Assembly (NCBI GenBank): GCA_947306365.1
Contig: CAMZGD010000002.1
Span: 124,001 to 188,000 of the forward strand
Reading direction: 5' to 3'
Length of the DNA: 64,000 nt
From: an uncultured Bacteroidales bacterium
Lineage (GTDB): Bacteria > Bacteroidota > Bacteroidia > Bacteroidales > UBA932
Positions 34,484 through 43,954 of this stretch are shown here, in pieces. Made by a program: the position numbers and the translations under genes. Within the stretch, counting starts at the first letter, position 1; each line of letters opens with the position of its first letter. Under the pieces are notes generated by a model. That model did no database searches, was not told where the DNA came from, and saw only the letters and a list, made by a program, of their open reading frames with translations.

Positions 34484-34918
34484 TTATTTTTTACCTGTCG
34501 ATCCAAATCCGCCGCTGCCGCGGCCGCTCTCTTCCAGCGCATCGACCGCTTCCCATTCCACTGTTTCGTGGCGCGCCACCACCATCTGTGCGATCCGCTC
34601 GCCGGGTTCCACCGTGAACGGGTCGTTCGACAGATTGACCAGCAGCACGCAGATTTCGCCCCGGTAGTCCGCATCGACCGTCCCGGGTGCGTTGACGATC
34701 GAGATGCCGTGGCGGGCGGCAAGCCCGCTGCGCGGCCGGATCTGGGCTTCGAATCCCGCCGGAAGCTCGATATGAAGCCCGGTCGGCACCATCGCCCGCT
34801 GCAGCGGCTGCAGCACCAGCGGTTCGGGCAGGTTGGCGCGGAGGTCCATCCCGGCCGAGAAAGCCGTGGCATAGGCGGGCAGCGCGAAGGGCGAATGGTT
34901 GACGATCTTCACTTTCAT
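34484..34918 (-). CDS. dut: dUTP diphosphatase
   Basis: 144-residue trimeric dUTPase that converts dUTP to dUMP. Motif 1 [10 protein letters not shown], motif 2 [11 protein letters not shown], motif 3 [14 protein letters not shown], motif 5 [10 protein letters not shown] at the C-terminus. All five motifs appear present. The start overlaps the flippase stop by 4 nt. Confidence 0.97.
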   Translation of the reverse strand: MKVKIVNHSPFALPAYATAFSAGMDLRANLPEPLVLQPLQRAMVPTGLHIELPAGFEAQIRPRSGLAARHGISIVNAPGTVDADYRGEICVLLVNLSNDPFTVEPGERIAQMVVARHETVEWEAVDALEESGRGSGGFGSTGKK

Positions 34919-36390
34919 CGGGCGGATTTCTTCTTATGAACTACAAATATAACAAATGCAATCGCAATATAGAGCAGGACGAGTGCACAATGAACGAAAA
35001 TTTTTGTCCACAGCCCCATTTCGGGGAGCAGGGTGCCCAGTCCCCAGACACCGAGTCCGGCCGCGACCAGCAGGATCACCACGCCCCAGTCGTAAGGGAT
35101 GGGATAGTGCCTGCGGCCCAGCAGGGCGGTCAGCACCAGCATCGTGAGGTAGCTGGCGATGTGGCCCCAGGCCGCGGCGCGGTAGGAATAGCGCGGCATG
35201 AAGACAAGGTTGACCGCAATGGTGACCACGAGCCCGGCAAGGGTAATCCACACGGCGTAGCCCGTCTTTTCGGAAAGCTTGTACCAGATATTGACGTTGA
35301 ACAGGATGCCGGTGATCACGTAGGCCATCAGCATGATGGGCGTGATGGAAAGGCCGACGCGGAAGTCCTTGCCCAGGATCAGGCCGATCTCGTCCATGAA
35401 GAGCATCAGGGCGACGAAACCGAACATGCAGAAGGCCGTAAAATAGTTGAGCACGTCGGCGTAGATCTTCTTTCCGCCCTTGTCGCGCTCCCGCTGGAAG
35501 AAGAAGGGTTCCGCGGCATAGCGGAACATCTGCACGAACAGCTGCATGATCACGGCCAGTTTGACGGCGGCCTGGTAAACGCCCAGGTCGGCGCGCCAGT
35601 TCACCGGGTCGGCGTTGATGAAACGCATCAGTACGCGGTCGAGCACGTCGTTCATGATGCCCGGCAGGCCGGCGACCATCAGCGGCAGCGAATAGACGAG
35701 GAGCCGCCGGATGAGCTGCCTGTCGAGGCGGAAGGTGAGTTTCAGCAATTCCGGGGCGATCAGCAGGAGACAGACGATGCAGCTGACCAGGATTGCGAAG
35801 ACCGGATAGGTGAAGTCGGGCGCGGCGCTGACGAACCGGGTGATCCACAGGCACGACCCCTCGGCGAAGCGGTCGGCCAGCACCAGGTAGAGCAGGAGGT
35901 TGACGCCCACTTCCGTCAGGATCTTGACGGTCTTGATTACGGCAAACTTGAGCGCCTTGTGCTCGTGGCGCAGCTTGGCGAAGAGGATGGCCGTGGTGCA
36001 GTCGATCAGCAGGATGAGCCCGCAGTAGATGATCAGGTTGTCGAATCCCGGATAGCCGAGCGCCGTGGAGATTCCGCCCGAGAAGACGGTCAGGCAGGCC
36101 AGGAACAGGGCGCAGATGCCGAAGACCGTCACGAAGGCATTGGAGAAGACGCGTCGCGGGTCGGCACCCTCTTTGCTGGCATAGCGGAAGCAGCCGGTCT
36201 CCAGGCCGAGGGTGAGGACCACCTGCAGCATCGCGATGTAGGCCATGAATTCCGAAAACACGCCGTACTGCGACTGCGTCAGCACACGGGTGTACAGCGG
36301 GACGAGGGCGAAATTGATGATGCGGGCGAGGATGGTGCTCAGTCCGTAGATGGCGGTTTCGCCGGCAAGCTGTTTGATCGGATTTGCCAC
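34915..36390 (-). CDS. Lipopolysaccharide/oligosaccharide flippase (Wzx/MATE-like)
   Basis: 491-residue multipass inner-membrane protein with about 14 hydrophobic segments and the N-terminal signature [20 protein letters not shown] of polysaccharide exporters. It likely flips a lipid-linked sugar; the substrate is not evident and no glycosyltransferase cluster adjoins it. A TAAATTTG box (36410-36417) lies 19 nt upstream, divergent from the cyclophilin gene. It is first in an operon with dut and murF. Confidence 0.88.
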   Translation of the reverse strand: MANPIKQLAGETAIYGLSTILARIINFALVPLYTRVLTQSQYGVFSEFMAYIAMLQVVLTLGLETGCFRYASKEGADPRRVFSNAFVTVFGICALFLACLTVFSGGISTALGYPGFDNLIIYCGLILLIDCTTAILFAKLRHEHKALKFAVIKTVKILTEVGVNLLLYLVLADRFAEGSCLWITRFVSAAPDFTYPVFAILVSCIVCLLLIAPELLKLTFRLDRQLIRRLLVYSLPLMVAGLPGIMNDVLDRVLMRFINADPVNWRADLGVYQAAVKLAVIMQLFVQMFRYAAEPFFFQRERDKGGKKIYADVLNYFTAFCMFGFVALMLFMDEIGLILGKDFRVGLSITPIMLMAYVITGILFNVNIWYKLSEKTGYAVWITLAGLVVTIAVNLVFMPRYSYRAAAWGHIASYLTMLVLTALLGRRHYPIPYDWGVVILLVAAGLGVWGLGTLLPEMGLWTKIFVHCALVLLYIAIAFVIFVVHKKKSAR

Positions 36391-36409
36391 TTGGGAAGCA
36401 ATTAACAGA

Positions 36410-36437
36410 CAAATTTACGAAATAATCACTAATTTTG
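36410..36437. promoter_or_regulatory. Divergent promoter boxes: flippase operon (-) and cyclophilin (+)
   Basis: Minus-strand TAAATTTG at 36410-36417 and plus-strand TAATTTTG at 36430-36437, each about 20 nt from its ATG. Confidence 0.55.
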
Positions 36438-36457
36438 AAATCGCAAAAAGCACAATT

Positions 36458-37150
36458 ATGAAGTACCGTTTACTCTGTCTTTTCCTGGTTGCGGCCGTCG
36501 TCGCGGCGGGCTGCAGGAAGGAACCGAAACCTGCCGGAGAAGAACCGGAACCGGTTGCGGAACAGACGGCTGAAGAGACCCAGAAGATCAAACCCATGAA
36601 CGAAACACCTGCTGTACCCGCCGACAAATGGGCGGAACTCGGCGAAGAGCCGATGCTGAAAATCAAGACGACCGACGGTACCATGACCGTCAAGCTGTAT
36701 GCCGACACGCCGCTGCATCGCGACAACTTCGTGAAACTGGCCCGGACCGGCTTTTACGACGGACTGCTGTTCCACCGGATCATCAAGGGATTCATGATCC
36801 AGGGCGGAGACCCGTTCACGCGGGATTCGTCGAAGATCGCGCAGTTCGGCACGGGCGGCCCGGGCTATACCATCCCGGCCGAGATCGTTCCGGGCAAGAC
36901 GCACAAGAAGGGCGCCCTGGCGGCCGCCCGTCGCGGCGACCAGGTGAACCCTGCCCGCGAGTCTTCGGGCTCCCAGTTCTACATCGTCCAGGAACCGGAG
37001 AACTGCGTGCATCTTGATGGGGAATACACCATCTTCGGTGAAGTGGTAGACGGACTCGACGTGGTGGACAAGATCGCTTCCGAGCGGACCGACCTGCGTG
37101 ACCGTCCGATCCGGAAAGTTCAGATCCTTTCGATTGCCCCGGCCGAATAA
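36458..37150 (+). CDS. Lipoprotein peptidyl-prolyl cis-trans isomerase (cyclophilin)
   Basis: 230 residues. Signal peptide with lipobox AAGC, an acidic Pro/Glu-rich linker, then a cyclophilin domain: LLFHRIIKGFMIQGGDP, SSGSQFYIVQEPENC and EYTIFGEVVDGLDVVDKIA. It should assist folding in the periplasm, anchored by lipid. The ATG at 36458 has a TAATTTTG box upstream. It is convergent with purB, with a repeated element between them. Confidence 0.94.
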   Translation: MKYRLLCLFLVAAVVAAGCRKEPKPAGEEPEPVAEQTAEETQKIKPMNETPAVPADKWAELGEEPMLKIKTTDGTMTVKLYADTPLHRDNFVKLARTGFYDGLLFHRIIKGFMIQGGDPFTRDSSKIAQFGTGGPGYTIPAEIVPGKTHKKGALAAARRGDQVNPARESSGSQFYIVQEPENCVHLDGEYTIFGEVVDGLDVVDKIASERTDLRDRPIRKVQILSIAPAE

Positions 37151-37159
37151 GTCGTTGGC

Positions 37160-37269
37160 GTGAATCTTTGGCACGGCCTTTGCTTAACCTAAAGACGAAT
37201 AGTTTTTTCATAGGTTAAGTTTTAGGTTAAAAGTAAAAAGCGGTCCGCTGGGAAGCGGGCCGCTTTTTA
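37160..37269 (-). repeat. Copy 2 of the repeated terminator-leader-micro-ORF element
   Basis: Reverse complement of copy 1; 37202-37269 match it with one mismatch over 68 bp. On the minus strand it starts with the purB terminator hairpin, then the AACCTAAAACTTAACCT spacer, then an ATG (37211) opening MKKLFVFRLSKGRAK, similar to copy 1. Here CTTAACCTA is perfectly complementary to TAGGTTAAG 19 nt further on, predicting a second hairpin that encloses the ATG. Confidence 0.85.
37233..37269 (-). terminator. Intrinsic terminator of purB
   Basis: Stem TAAAAAGCGGcCCGCT / AGCGGaCCGCTTTTTA on the minus strand, 17 nt after the purB stop. Almost identical to the terminator at 31897. Confidence 0.88.
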
Positions 37270-37285
37270 TTTGTTGACGGGCGGA

Positions 37286-38620
37286 TCAGATGCCCGTATA
37301 ATTGTGCGGCGTGATGGTGTGCAGTTCCGCCTTGACATCTTCCGCGACGTCGAGTCCGTCGATGAAACGGCTGATGGCTTCCTGCGTGATGTGTCCGCCG
37401 GTCCGGGTGAGGGCCTTGAGGGCTTCATACGGCTTGGGGAAGCCTTCCCGGCGAAGGACCGTCTGGATGCCTTCGGCCACGACGGCCCAGTTGCGTTCCA
37501 GGTCGGCAGACACTTTCTCCTCGTTGAGGATCAGTTTGCCGATGCCCTTTTCCAGCGAACGGACGGCGATCAGCGAATGTGCGACCGGGACGCCGACGTT
37601 GCGCAGGACCGTCGAGTCGGTGAGGTCGCGCTGCAGGCGCGACACCGGGAGTTTTTCAGACAGGTAATCGTAGAGGGCGTTGGCCAGCGTCAGGTTGCCT
37701 TCCGCATTTTCGAAATCGATGGGATTGACCTTGTGGGGCATCGTCGAGGAGCCCACCTCGCCTGCCTGGATGGCCTGTGCGAAGTATTCCATCGAGATGT
37801 ACAGCCAGCAGTCGCGGCTCAGGTCGACCAGGACGGTGTTGATCCGGCGCAGCGCATCGAAGATGGCGGCCAGGTTGTCGTAGTGGTCGATCTGGGTGGT
37901 CGGCCAGGAACGCTTCAGGCCGAGCGAACCGACGAAGTTCTCCGCAAAATCGTTCCAGTCGATGTCGGGGTAGGCCACGTGGTGGGCGTTGAGGTTGCCC
38001 GTGGCGCCGCCGAACTTGCCCGGATAGGGACGGGATTCGAGCTGCCGGAGCTGTTCCTTGAGCCGGACCACGAAGACGTCCAGCTCCTTGCCCAGCCGCG
38101 TGGGGGAAGCCGGCTGCCCGTGCGTGTGCGCGAGCATCGGCACGTCGGCCCAGAGTTCCGCACGTTCCGACAGCATCGCGACCAGTTCCCGCAGCGCGGG
38201 GACATAGACTTCGACCAGCGCTTCCTTGAGGGAGAGCGGCGTAGCCGTGTTGTTGATGTCCTGCGAGGTAAGGCCGAAATGGATGAACTCCGCATAACGG
38301 TCCAGCCCGAGCGCGGCGAAACGCTCCTTCAGGAAATACTCCACGGCCTTGACGTCGTGGTTGGTGCGCCGCTCGATCTCCTTGATGCGGGCGGCGTCGT
38401 CCGTCGTGAAGTCACCGTAGAGGGCGCGGAGCTGCGGAAAGACCGCCGGATCCACATCCTCCAGCTGGGGAAGGGGCAGTTCGCAGATGGCGATGAAATA
38501 CTCGACTTCCACCAGCACCCGGTAACGCATCAGGGCGTATTCGGAGAAGAAGGCGGACAGTTCGGACGTCTTGCCGGCATAGCGGCCGTCGACGGGGGAA
38601 ATGGCAAGCAGCGGATCCAT
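37286..38620 (-). CDS. purB: Adenylosuccinate lyase
   Basis: 444 residues; catalyses two steps of purine synthesis (SAICAR to AICAR, adenylosuccinate to AMP). The fumarase-superfamily signature GSSTMPHKVNPIDFENAEG is present, with N-terminal SPVDGRYAGKTSELSAFFSE and catalytic-region MLAHTHGQPASPTRLGKE, typical of the E. coli-like class. Last gene of the rimP-nusA-infB-purB run, 15 nt after infB. Confidence 0.97.
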   Translation of the reverse strand: MDPLLAISPVDGRYAGKTSELSAFFSEYALMRYRVLVEVEYFIAICELPLPQLEDVDPAVFPQLRALYGDFTTDDAARIKEIERRTNHDVKAVEYFLKERFAALGLDRYAEFIHFGLTSQDINNTATPLSLKEALVEVYVPALRELVAMLSERAELWADVPMLAHTHGQPASPTRLGKELDVFVVRLKEQLRQLESRPYPGKFGGATGNLNAHHVAYPDIDWNDFAENFVGSLGLKRSWPTTQIDHYDNLAAIFDALRRINTVLVDLSRDCWLYISMEYFAQAIQAGEVGSSTMPHKVNPIDFENAEGNLTLANALYDYLSEKLPVSRLQRDLTDSTVLRNVGVPVAHSLIAVRSLEKGIGKLILNEEKVSADLERNWAVVAEGIQTVLRREGFPKPYEALKALTRTGGHITQEAISRFIDGLDVAEDVKAELHTITPHNYTGI

Positions 38621-38635
38621 GGGCGGTGCGGGTTG

Positions 38636-41350
38636 TTACAGTTTGCGTTTGACTTCGACAATCTGGTAGGCTTCGATCATGTCGCCGATCTTGATGTCGT
38701 TGAAGCCGTCGACGCTCAGACCGCAGTCGAAGCCGGCGGCGACTTCCTTCACGTCGTCCTTCATGCGCTTGAGCGAGCCCAGCGTTCCGGTGTAGACCAC
38801 GATGCCGTCGCGGATCACGCGGACCTTCGCGTTGCGCGCCAGCTTGCCGTCGCGGACCATACAGCCGGCGATCGTGCCGACCTTCGAGATCTTGAAGGTT
38901 TCGAGCACTTCGGCGTTGGCCGTGATCTCTTCCTTCTCTTCCGGCGCGAGCATGCCCTCGATACCGCTCTTGACCTCGTTGATGGCGTCATAGATGACGG
39001 AGTAGAGACGGATTTCGATCTGCTCTTTCTCGGCCAGCTTGCGGGCGTTGGGCATCGGGCGGACCTGGAAGCCGATGATGATGGCGTTGGACGCCACGGC
39101 CAGCAGGACATCCGATTCGGAGATGGCGCCCACGGCCTTGTGGATCACATTGACGTGGATCTCTTCGGTCGAGAGCTTGATGAGCGAATCGGACAGGGCC
39201 TCGATGGAACCGTCCACGTCGGCCTTGACGATGATGTTGAGTTCCTGGAAGTTGCCCAGGGCGATGCGGCGGCCGATCTCCTCGAGGGTGATGTGGGTCT
39301 GCGTCTTGATGCCCTGGATGCGGATGAGCTGTTCGCGCTTGTTGGCCACGTCGCGGGCTTCTTTCTCGTCTTCCATCGCGTTGAGGGTGTCGCCGGCGGT
39401 CGGGGCGCCGCTCAGGCCGAGGACGGAAACCGGCGTGGAAGGCCCGGCTTCCTTGAGCCGCTGGCCGCGTTCGTTGAACATGGCTTTCACGCGGCCCGCA
39501 TAGCAGCCGGCCACGATCGGGTCGCCCACGTGGAGCGTACCGCTCTGGACGAGTACGGTGGCCAGGTAGCCGCGGCCCTTGTCGAGCGAAGACTCGATGA
39601 TGTTGCCGACGGCCAGCTTGTCGGGGTTGGCCTTGAGTTCCAGCATGTCGGCTTCCAGCAGTACCTTTTCCAGCAGCTGGTCGACGTTGATGCCCTTCTT
39701 GGCGGCGATTTCCTGACACTGGTACTTGCCGCCCCAGTCTTCCACCAGGATGTTCATGTTGGCCAGCTGTTCCTTGATCTTGTCGGGGTTGGCGCCCGGC
39801 TTGTCGATCTTGTTGATGGCGAAGATCATCGGGACGCCTGCCGCCTGTGCGTGGCTGATTGCCTCCACGGTCTGCGGCATCACGGCGTCGTCGGCCGCAA
39901 TGATGATGATGGCCAGGTCGGTGACCTTGGCGCCGCGGGCACGCATCGCGGTGAACGCCTCATGGCCCGGGGTGTCGAGGAAGGTGATGGCGCGACCGTC
40001 GGGGAGTTCCACGTGGTAAGCGCCGATGTGCTGCGTGATGCCGCCCGCCTCGCCGGCGATGACGTTGGTCTTGCGGATGTAGTCGAGCAGGGAGGTCTTT
40101 CCGTGGTCGACGTGGCCCATCACGGTGACAATCGGCGGACGTGGCTGCAGGTCTTCCTCACGGTCTTCCTCCTGGGTGATGGCCCCCTGGATCTCGGCCG
40201 TGACGAATTCGATCTTGTAGCCGAATTCCTCGGCCACAAGCACCATCGCCTCCGCGTCGAGGCGCTGGTTGATCGACACCATCAGGCCGAGGTTCATACA
40301 AGCCTCGATGACCTTGGTGACAGGCGTGTTGTTCATCAGGATGGCGAGCTCGTTCACAGTTACGAATTCTGTGACTTTCAGTACGTTGCTGGTGAGCTCC
40401 TGACGCTCCTGCTCCTCCTGCATCTTCTGGGAGATTTCCTCGCGCTTCTCGCGGCGGTGCTTCGACGTCTTGGTCTTTCCGTGGCCTTCCGTCATGCGCG
40501 CATAGGTCTCCTTGATCTGCTTCTGGATCTCGTCGCTGTCGAATTCGGGCCGTACGGCCTTGAACCGTTCGCCCTTCTTCGCGCCTTTGGCGCGGGCGTT
40601 GTCCTTGCCGGCGTCGTGGGTTCCCGGGCGTGCCGCGATGTTCTTGGGATTGGTGATGTCGACCTTCGCGGCGCCCTTGTGGATGCGTTCACGCTTGCTC
40701 TTGTCCTTCTTCCCGTGCTCGGCGGGCGCCGAGGGTTTCTTCTCGAACTTCGACAGGTCGATGGTTCCGACGGTCTTCGGGCCGGCGAGCTTCTCCACCT
40801 TGGTCTCGATGTGTTCGATGACGGGCCTTTCTTCCCGCTTTTCGTCTTTCTTCTCGACTTTCTCTTCAGGAACCGGCGCAGGTGCGGCAGGGGACGCCGG
40901 CTTCACGGCCTCCGGTTTCGGGGCCGGTTCCGGCTTCTTGGGAGACAGGTCGATGTGTCCGACGATCTTGATGTCGTTCCGGACCGGTTCGGGGGCCTTT
41001 TCCGGCTGGGGAGCGGGTTCCGGTGCGGGAGTCTCCACCTTCTTCTGCTCCGTGAACACATTGGTCTTGATGATGACCTCCTTGACCGGCTCTTCTTCCT
41101 CAACGGCCGTCCGGCTGCTCTCCATCTCCGTGATTTCCTTTACCTTGATGGCCACTTTACGCGACTGTTCCTTGATGAGCTGCTCCTTGCCGAACTCCTT
41201 GGCGACCAGCGCGAAGACATCTTCCGATATCTTGGAGGTCAGCGTGAGTTCGTCGCTGATGCCCTTCTTCTTGAGGAAGTCGGTCAGGGTAGAGAGACCG
41301 ATATTGAAATCTTTGAGTACCTTGTTGATTCTGATGGTTCCTTCTGCCAT
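38636..41350 (-). CDS. infB: Translation initiation factor IF-2
   Basis: 904-residue GTPase that places initiator tRNA on the 30S subunit. A long charged N-terminal region rich in Lys/Glu/Pro/Ala (residues about 60-320) is followed by the G domain, with [14 protein letters not shown] near residue 412, DTPGHEAF and NKIDKP, and the C-terminal domains. Standard gene order behind nusA (23-nt gap). Confidence 0.98.
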   Translation of the reverse strand: MAEGTIRINKVLKDFNIGLSTLTDFLKKKGISDELTLTSKISEDVFALVAKEFGKEQLIKEQSRKVAIKVKEITEMESSRTAVEEEEPVKEVIIKTNVFTEQKKVETPAPEPAPQPEKAPEPVRNDIKIVGHIDLSPKKPEPAPKPEAVKPASPAAPAPVPEEKVEKKDEKREERPVIEHIETKVEKLAGPKTVGTIDLSKFEKKPSAPAEHGKKDKSKRERIHKGAAKVDITNPKNIAARPGTHDAGKDNARAKGAKKGERFKAVRPEFDSDEIQKQIKETYARMTEGHGKTKTSKHRREKREEISQKMQEEQERQELTSNVLKVTEFVTVNELAILMNNTPVTKVIEACMNLGLMVSINQRLDAEAMVLVAEEFGYKIEFVTAEIQGAITQEEDREEDLQPRPPIVTVMGHVDHGKTSLLDYIRKTNVIAGEAGGITQHIGAYHVELPDGRAITFLDTPGHEAFTAMRARGAKVTDLAIIIIAADDAVMPQTVEAISHAQAAGVPMIFAINKIDKPGANPDKIKEQLANMNILVEDWGGKYQCQEIAAKKGINVDQLLEKVLLEADMLELKANPDKLAVGNIIESSLDKGRGYLATVLVQSGTLHVGDPIVAGCYAGRVKAMFNERGQRLKEAGPSTPVSVLGLSGAPTAGDTLNAMEDEKEARDVANKREQLIRIQGIKTQTHITLEEIGRRIALGNFQELNIIVKADVDGSIEALSDSLIKLSTEEIHVNVIHKAVGAISESDVLLAVASNAIIIGFQVRPMPNARKLAEKEQIEIRLYSVIYDAINEVKSGIEGMLAPEEKEEITANAEVLETFKISKVGTIAGCMVRDGKLARNAKVRVIRDGIVVYTGTLGSLKRMKDDVKEVAAGFDCGLSVDGFNDIKIGDMIEAYQIVEVKRKL

Positions 41351-41373
41351 ACTTGCTTCTCCCGTTCGTTAGG

Positions 41374-42612
41374 TTAGTTTTCGAATTCCGCCTTCAGGAT
41401 GCGCTGTACGTCGAGTACGGTCTCCTCTTCGAGGTCGGCCCGGCGCATGACTTCCTCGGTCGGCAGCGCGAGCACGCTCTTGGCGGTGTCGCAGCCGATG
41501 CCCTTGAGCGCTTCGAGGATCCAGCCGTCGATCTCGTCGGCGAAATCGTCCAGCAGCACGTCTTCCTCGTCTTCCTGCGTCTGGTCGCCCAGCCGGTACA
41601 CGTCGATCTTGTAGCCGGAAAGCTGCTCGGCCAGCATGATGTTGCTGCCGCCACGGCCGATGGCCAGGGCCAGTTCGCTCGATTCGAGGTCGATGTGGAT
41701 GCTCTTGTTTTCCTCGTCGATCCGGATGGCCGAGATCTTGGCGGGGGAGAGGGCGCGCTGGACCAGCAGCTGGGTGTTGGTGGTCCAGTTGATGATGTCG
41801 ATGTTCTCGTTGCGGAGTTCGCGGACGATGCCGTGGATGCGGGATCCCTTCACGCCGACACAGGCGCCGACCGGGTCGATCCGCTCGTCGTATGACTCTA
41901 CCGCCACCTTGGCGCGCTCACCCGGCATCCGGACTACCTTCTTGATGGTGATCAGGCCGTCGAAGATCTCGGGCACTTCCTGCTCGAAGAGCCGCTCGAG
42001 GAAGAGGTTGGCGGTACGGGAAAGGGTGATGATCGGGTTGTTGTTCTTCATCTCCACGCTGATGATGACGGCCTTGACGGTGTCACCCTTGCGGAAGAAG
42101 TCCGAGGGAATCTGCTCGCTCTTCGGAAGGACGAGCTCGTTGCCGTCCTCGTCCATCACCAGCACTTCCTTCTTCCAGGCCTGATAGACCTCGCCCACAA
42201 GGATGTCGCCCACTTTCTCGCGATACTTGTTGTAGAGGTTGGCCTTCTCGATGTCGGTGATGCGGCTCGAAAGGTTCTGGCGCAGGTTGAGGATGCCCCG
42301 CCGGCCGAAGCTGGACAGCGGCACCTCTTCCGGATACTCTTCCCCGATCTCATAGGAATCATCGATTTTCTGCACTTCCTCGAGCGAGATCTCCTTGTTG
42401 GGATCCTGCACGGTCTCGACGACCGTCCGGTTCCGCCAGATTTCGAAGTCGCCCTTGTCGATGTTGATGATGATGTCGAAGTTGTCCGCGTCGCCGTACA
42501 TCCTGGCGAGCTGTGTGCGGAAGATGTCTTCCAGCACGCTCATCATCGTGGCCCTGTCGATGTTCTTGAGTTCTTTGAATTCAGCGAATGTGCTGATCAG
42601 GTTAACTTCCAT
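41374..42612 (-). CDS. nusA: Transcription termination/antitermination factor NusA
   Basis: 412 residues: N-terminal RNA polymerase-binding domain, S1 domain, then KH domains (VGACVGVKGSRIHGIVREL and LALAIGRGGSNIMLAEQL), and a short C-terminal region. The absence of the second acidic repeat seen in E. coli (495 residues) is normal for Bacteroidota. It starts 30 nt after the stop of a shortened rimP. Confidence 0.97.
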   Translation of the reverse strand: MEVNLISTFAEFKELKNIDRATMMSVLEDIFRTQLARMYGDADNFDIIINIDKGDFEIWRNRTVVETVQDPNKEISLEEVQKIDDSYEIGEEYPEEVPLSSFGRRGILNLRQNLSSRITDIEKANLYNKYREKVGDILVGEVYQAWKKEVLVMDEDGNELVLPKSEQIPSDFFRKGDTVKAVIISVEMKNNNPIITLSRTANLFLERLFEQEVPEIFDGLITIKKVVRMPGERAKVAVESYDERIDPVGACVGVKGSRIHGIVRELRNENIDIINWTTNTQLLVQRALSPAKISAIRIDEENKSIHIDLESSELALAIGRGGSNIMLAEQLSGYKIDVYRLGDQTQEDEEDVLLDDFADEIDGWILEALKGIGCDTAKSVLALPTEEVMRRADLEEETVLDVQRILKAEFEN

Positions 42613-42642
42613 GGTATGTTCGTATTTTTATCTGTTGTCCGA

Positions 42643-42870
42643 TTAAATGCCGGCCGATCCGACCATCAGGGAGAAGTCCTCCTTGTCGCGGTCGAGTCTC
42701 GATTCGATGAAGCGGCTGAGCGCGGCGCAGTCGTCGATGGCGACGCCGCCTTCCCGCGTGATGATGACTTCGATGTCGTTCTCTTCGCTGACGGACACCT
42801 CCACGAGGGAGAGGTCCGTGCCCTTCAGGTGCTCCTGTGCGAGGGCTTCGATGGTCTGTTTCAGGATCAT
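42643..42870 (-). CDS. rimP: Ribosome maturation factor RimP, N-terminal domain only
   Basis: 75 residues: MILKQTIEALAQEHLKGTDL, then VEVSVSEENDIEVIITREGG, CAALSRFIESRLDRD and a final FSLMVGSAGI, matching the alpha/beta N-terminal domain of RimP. Bacteroidota RimP is normally about 150 residues with a C-terminal SH3-like domain; here a TAA stop follows VGSAGI and only 30 nt remain before nusA, so the second domain is absent. The usual place before nusA-infB supports the identity. A TACCTTTG box lies 50 nt upstream. Confidence 0.85.
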   Translation of the reverse strand: MILKQTIEALAQEHLKGTDLSLVEVSVSEENDIEVIITREGGVAIDDCAALSRFIESRLDRDKEDFSLMVGSAGI

Positions 42871-42920
42871 AGTTGTATCAATACATAAAAAAGAGGAGAC
42901 TGCCGTCCCCTCGTTCGCGG

Positions 42921-42977
42921 CAAAGGTAGTAATTATCAGCAGAATGACAAAATAATTGTGATTTTTGTTTAATTTTG
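42921..42977. promoter_or_regulatory. Divergent promoter boxes: rimP operon (-) and lpxD operon (+)
   Basis: Minus-strand TACCTTTG at 42921-42928 and plus-strand TAATTTTG at 42970-42977 (8 nt before the lpxD start). Confidence 0.55.
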
Positions 42978-42984
42978 TGGTGCA

Positions 42985-43947
42985 ATGATGGAAGTGACCG
43001 CTCAAACCCTGGCAGACCTTCTCGGCGGCGAAATCGTCGGCGACCCGCAGACCGTGGTCACGGCGCCGGCACGGATCGAGCAGGGCAAAAAGGGGAACAT
43101 CTGTTTCTACGCCAATCCCAAGTACGAACAGTATGTCTATGACACGAAGGCCAGCATCCTGCTGGTCAACCGGTCTTTTGAGCCGAAGCAGCCCCTGTCT
43201 GCCACGCTTATCAAGGTGGATGACGCCTATCAGGGCGTTTCGGTGCTCCTCGATTATTTCAGCCGGCTTCGCCGTGCCCGCAAGCGGGGCAACCGTCTCC
43301 TGGCCCGGCTGTCGCTGCGCCGTTTCGTGGCCTGTTCGGCCCGGATCGGGAAGGGGACGTACCTTTATCCGCTGGTATATGTCGGACCGAACGTGAAGAT
43401 CGGGAAGAACTGCATCCTGTATCCGGGCGTGCGGATCTACCGCGACTGCGTGGTGGGCGACAACTGCATCCTCCACGCAGGTGCCGTAATCGGCGCCGAC
43501 GGCTTCGGTTTCGCGCCTCGGGAGGACGGGTCCTACCGCAAGATCCAACAGCTGGGCAACGTGGTGATTGAGGACGACGTCGAGGTCGGGGCGAATGCCA
43601 CGCTCGACCGCGCTACGATGGGTTCCACCGTCATCCGCCGTGGCGTGAAGCTCGACAATCTCTGCCACATCGCCCACAATGTCGAAGTGGGGGAACATAC
43701 CGTGATGGCGGCGATGACCGGCATCGCCGGTTCGGCAAAGATCGGCCGGCACTGCAAGTTCGGCGGCCAGTCGGGCGTCAACGGCCACATTTCGATTGCC
43801 GACAACACCACCGTGGCCGCCCAGACCGGCGTGGTCGGCAGCGTCCGGAAAGCGGGAACCACGCTGATCGGTTATCCGGCCCTGGAGTATGGCACGTATA
43901 TGCGCGCCTATGTGAGATTCCGCAACGACGGCCGCGAAGACAAATAG
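42985..43947 (+). CDS. lpxD: UDP-3-O-(3-hydroxyacyl)glucosamine N-acyltransferase
   Basis: Third step of lipid A synthesis, 320 residues. N-terminal substrate-binding domain ([20 protein letters not shown]), then a left-handed beta-helix of hexapeptide repeats ([20 protein letters not shown] and on). [13 protein letters not shown] and [13 protein letters not shown] contain the conserved catalytic His region. An ATG three bases downstream is an equal alternative start. First gene of the lpxD-lpxC-lpxA-wbqC run. Confidence 0.97.
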   Translation: MMEVTAQTLADLLGGEIVGDPQTVVTAPARIEQGKKGNICFYANPKYEQYVYDTKASILLVNRSFEPKQPLSATLIKVDDAYQGVSVLLDYFSRLRRARKRGNRLLARLSLRRFVACSARIGKGTYLYPLVYVGPNVKIGKNCILYPGVRIYRDCVVGDNCILHAGAVIGADGFGFAPREDGSYRKIQQLGNVVIEDDVEVGANATLDRATMGSTVIRRGVKLDNLCHIAHNVEVGEHTVMAAMTGIAGSAKIGRHCKFGGQSGVNGHISIADNTTVAAQTGVVGSVRKAGTTLIGYPALEYGTYMRAYVRFRNDGREDK

Positions 43948-43954
43948 CCACCCG

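Noticed and set aside
37271..41377. A 1368-codon open frame on the plus strand
   Set aside because: It is antisense to purB and infB, has a repetitive Asp/Val/Leu-rich composition typical of the reverse strand of GC-rich genes, and shows no domain.
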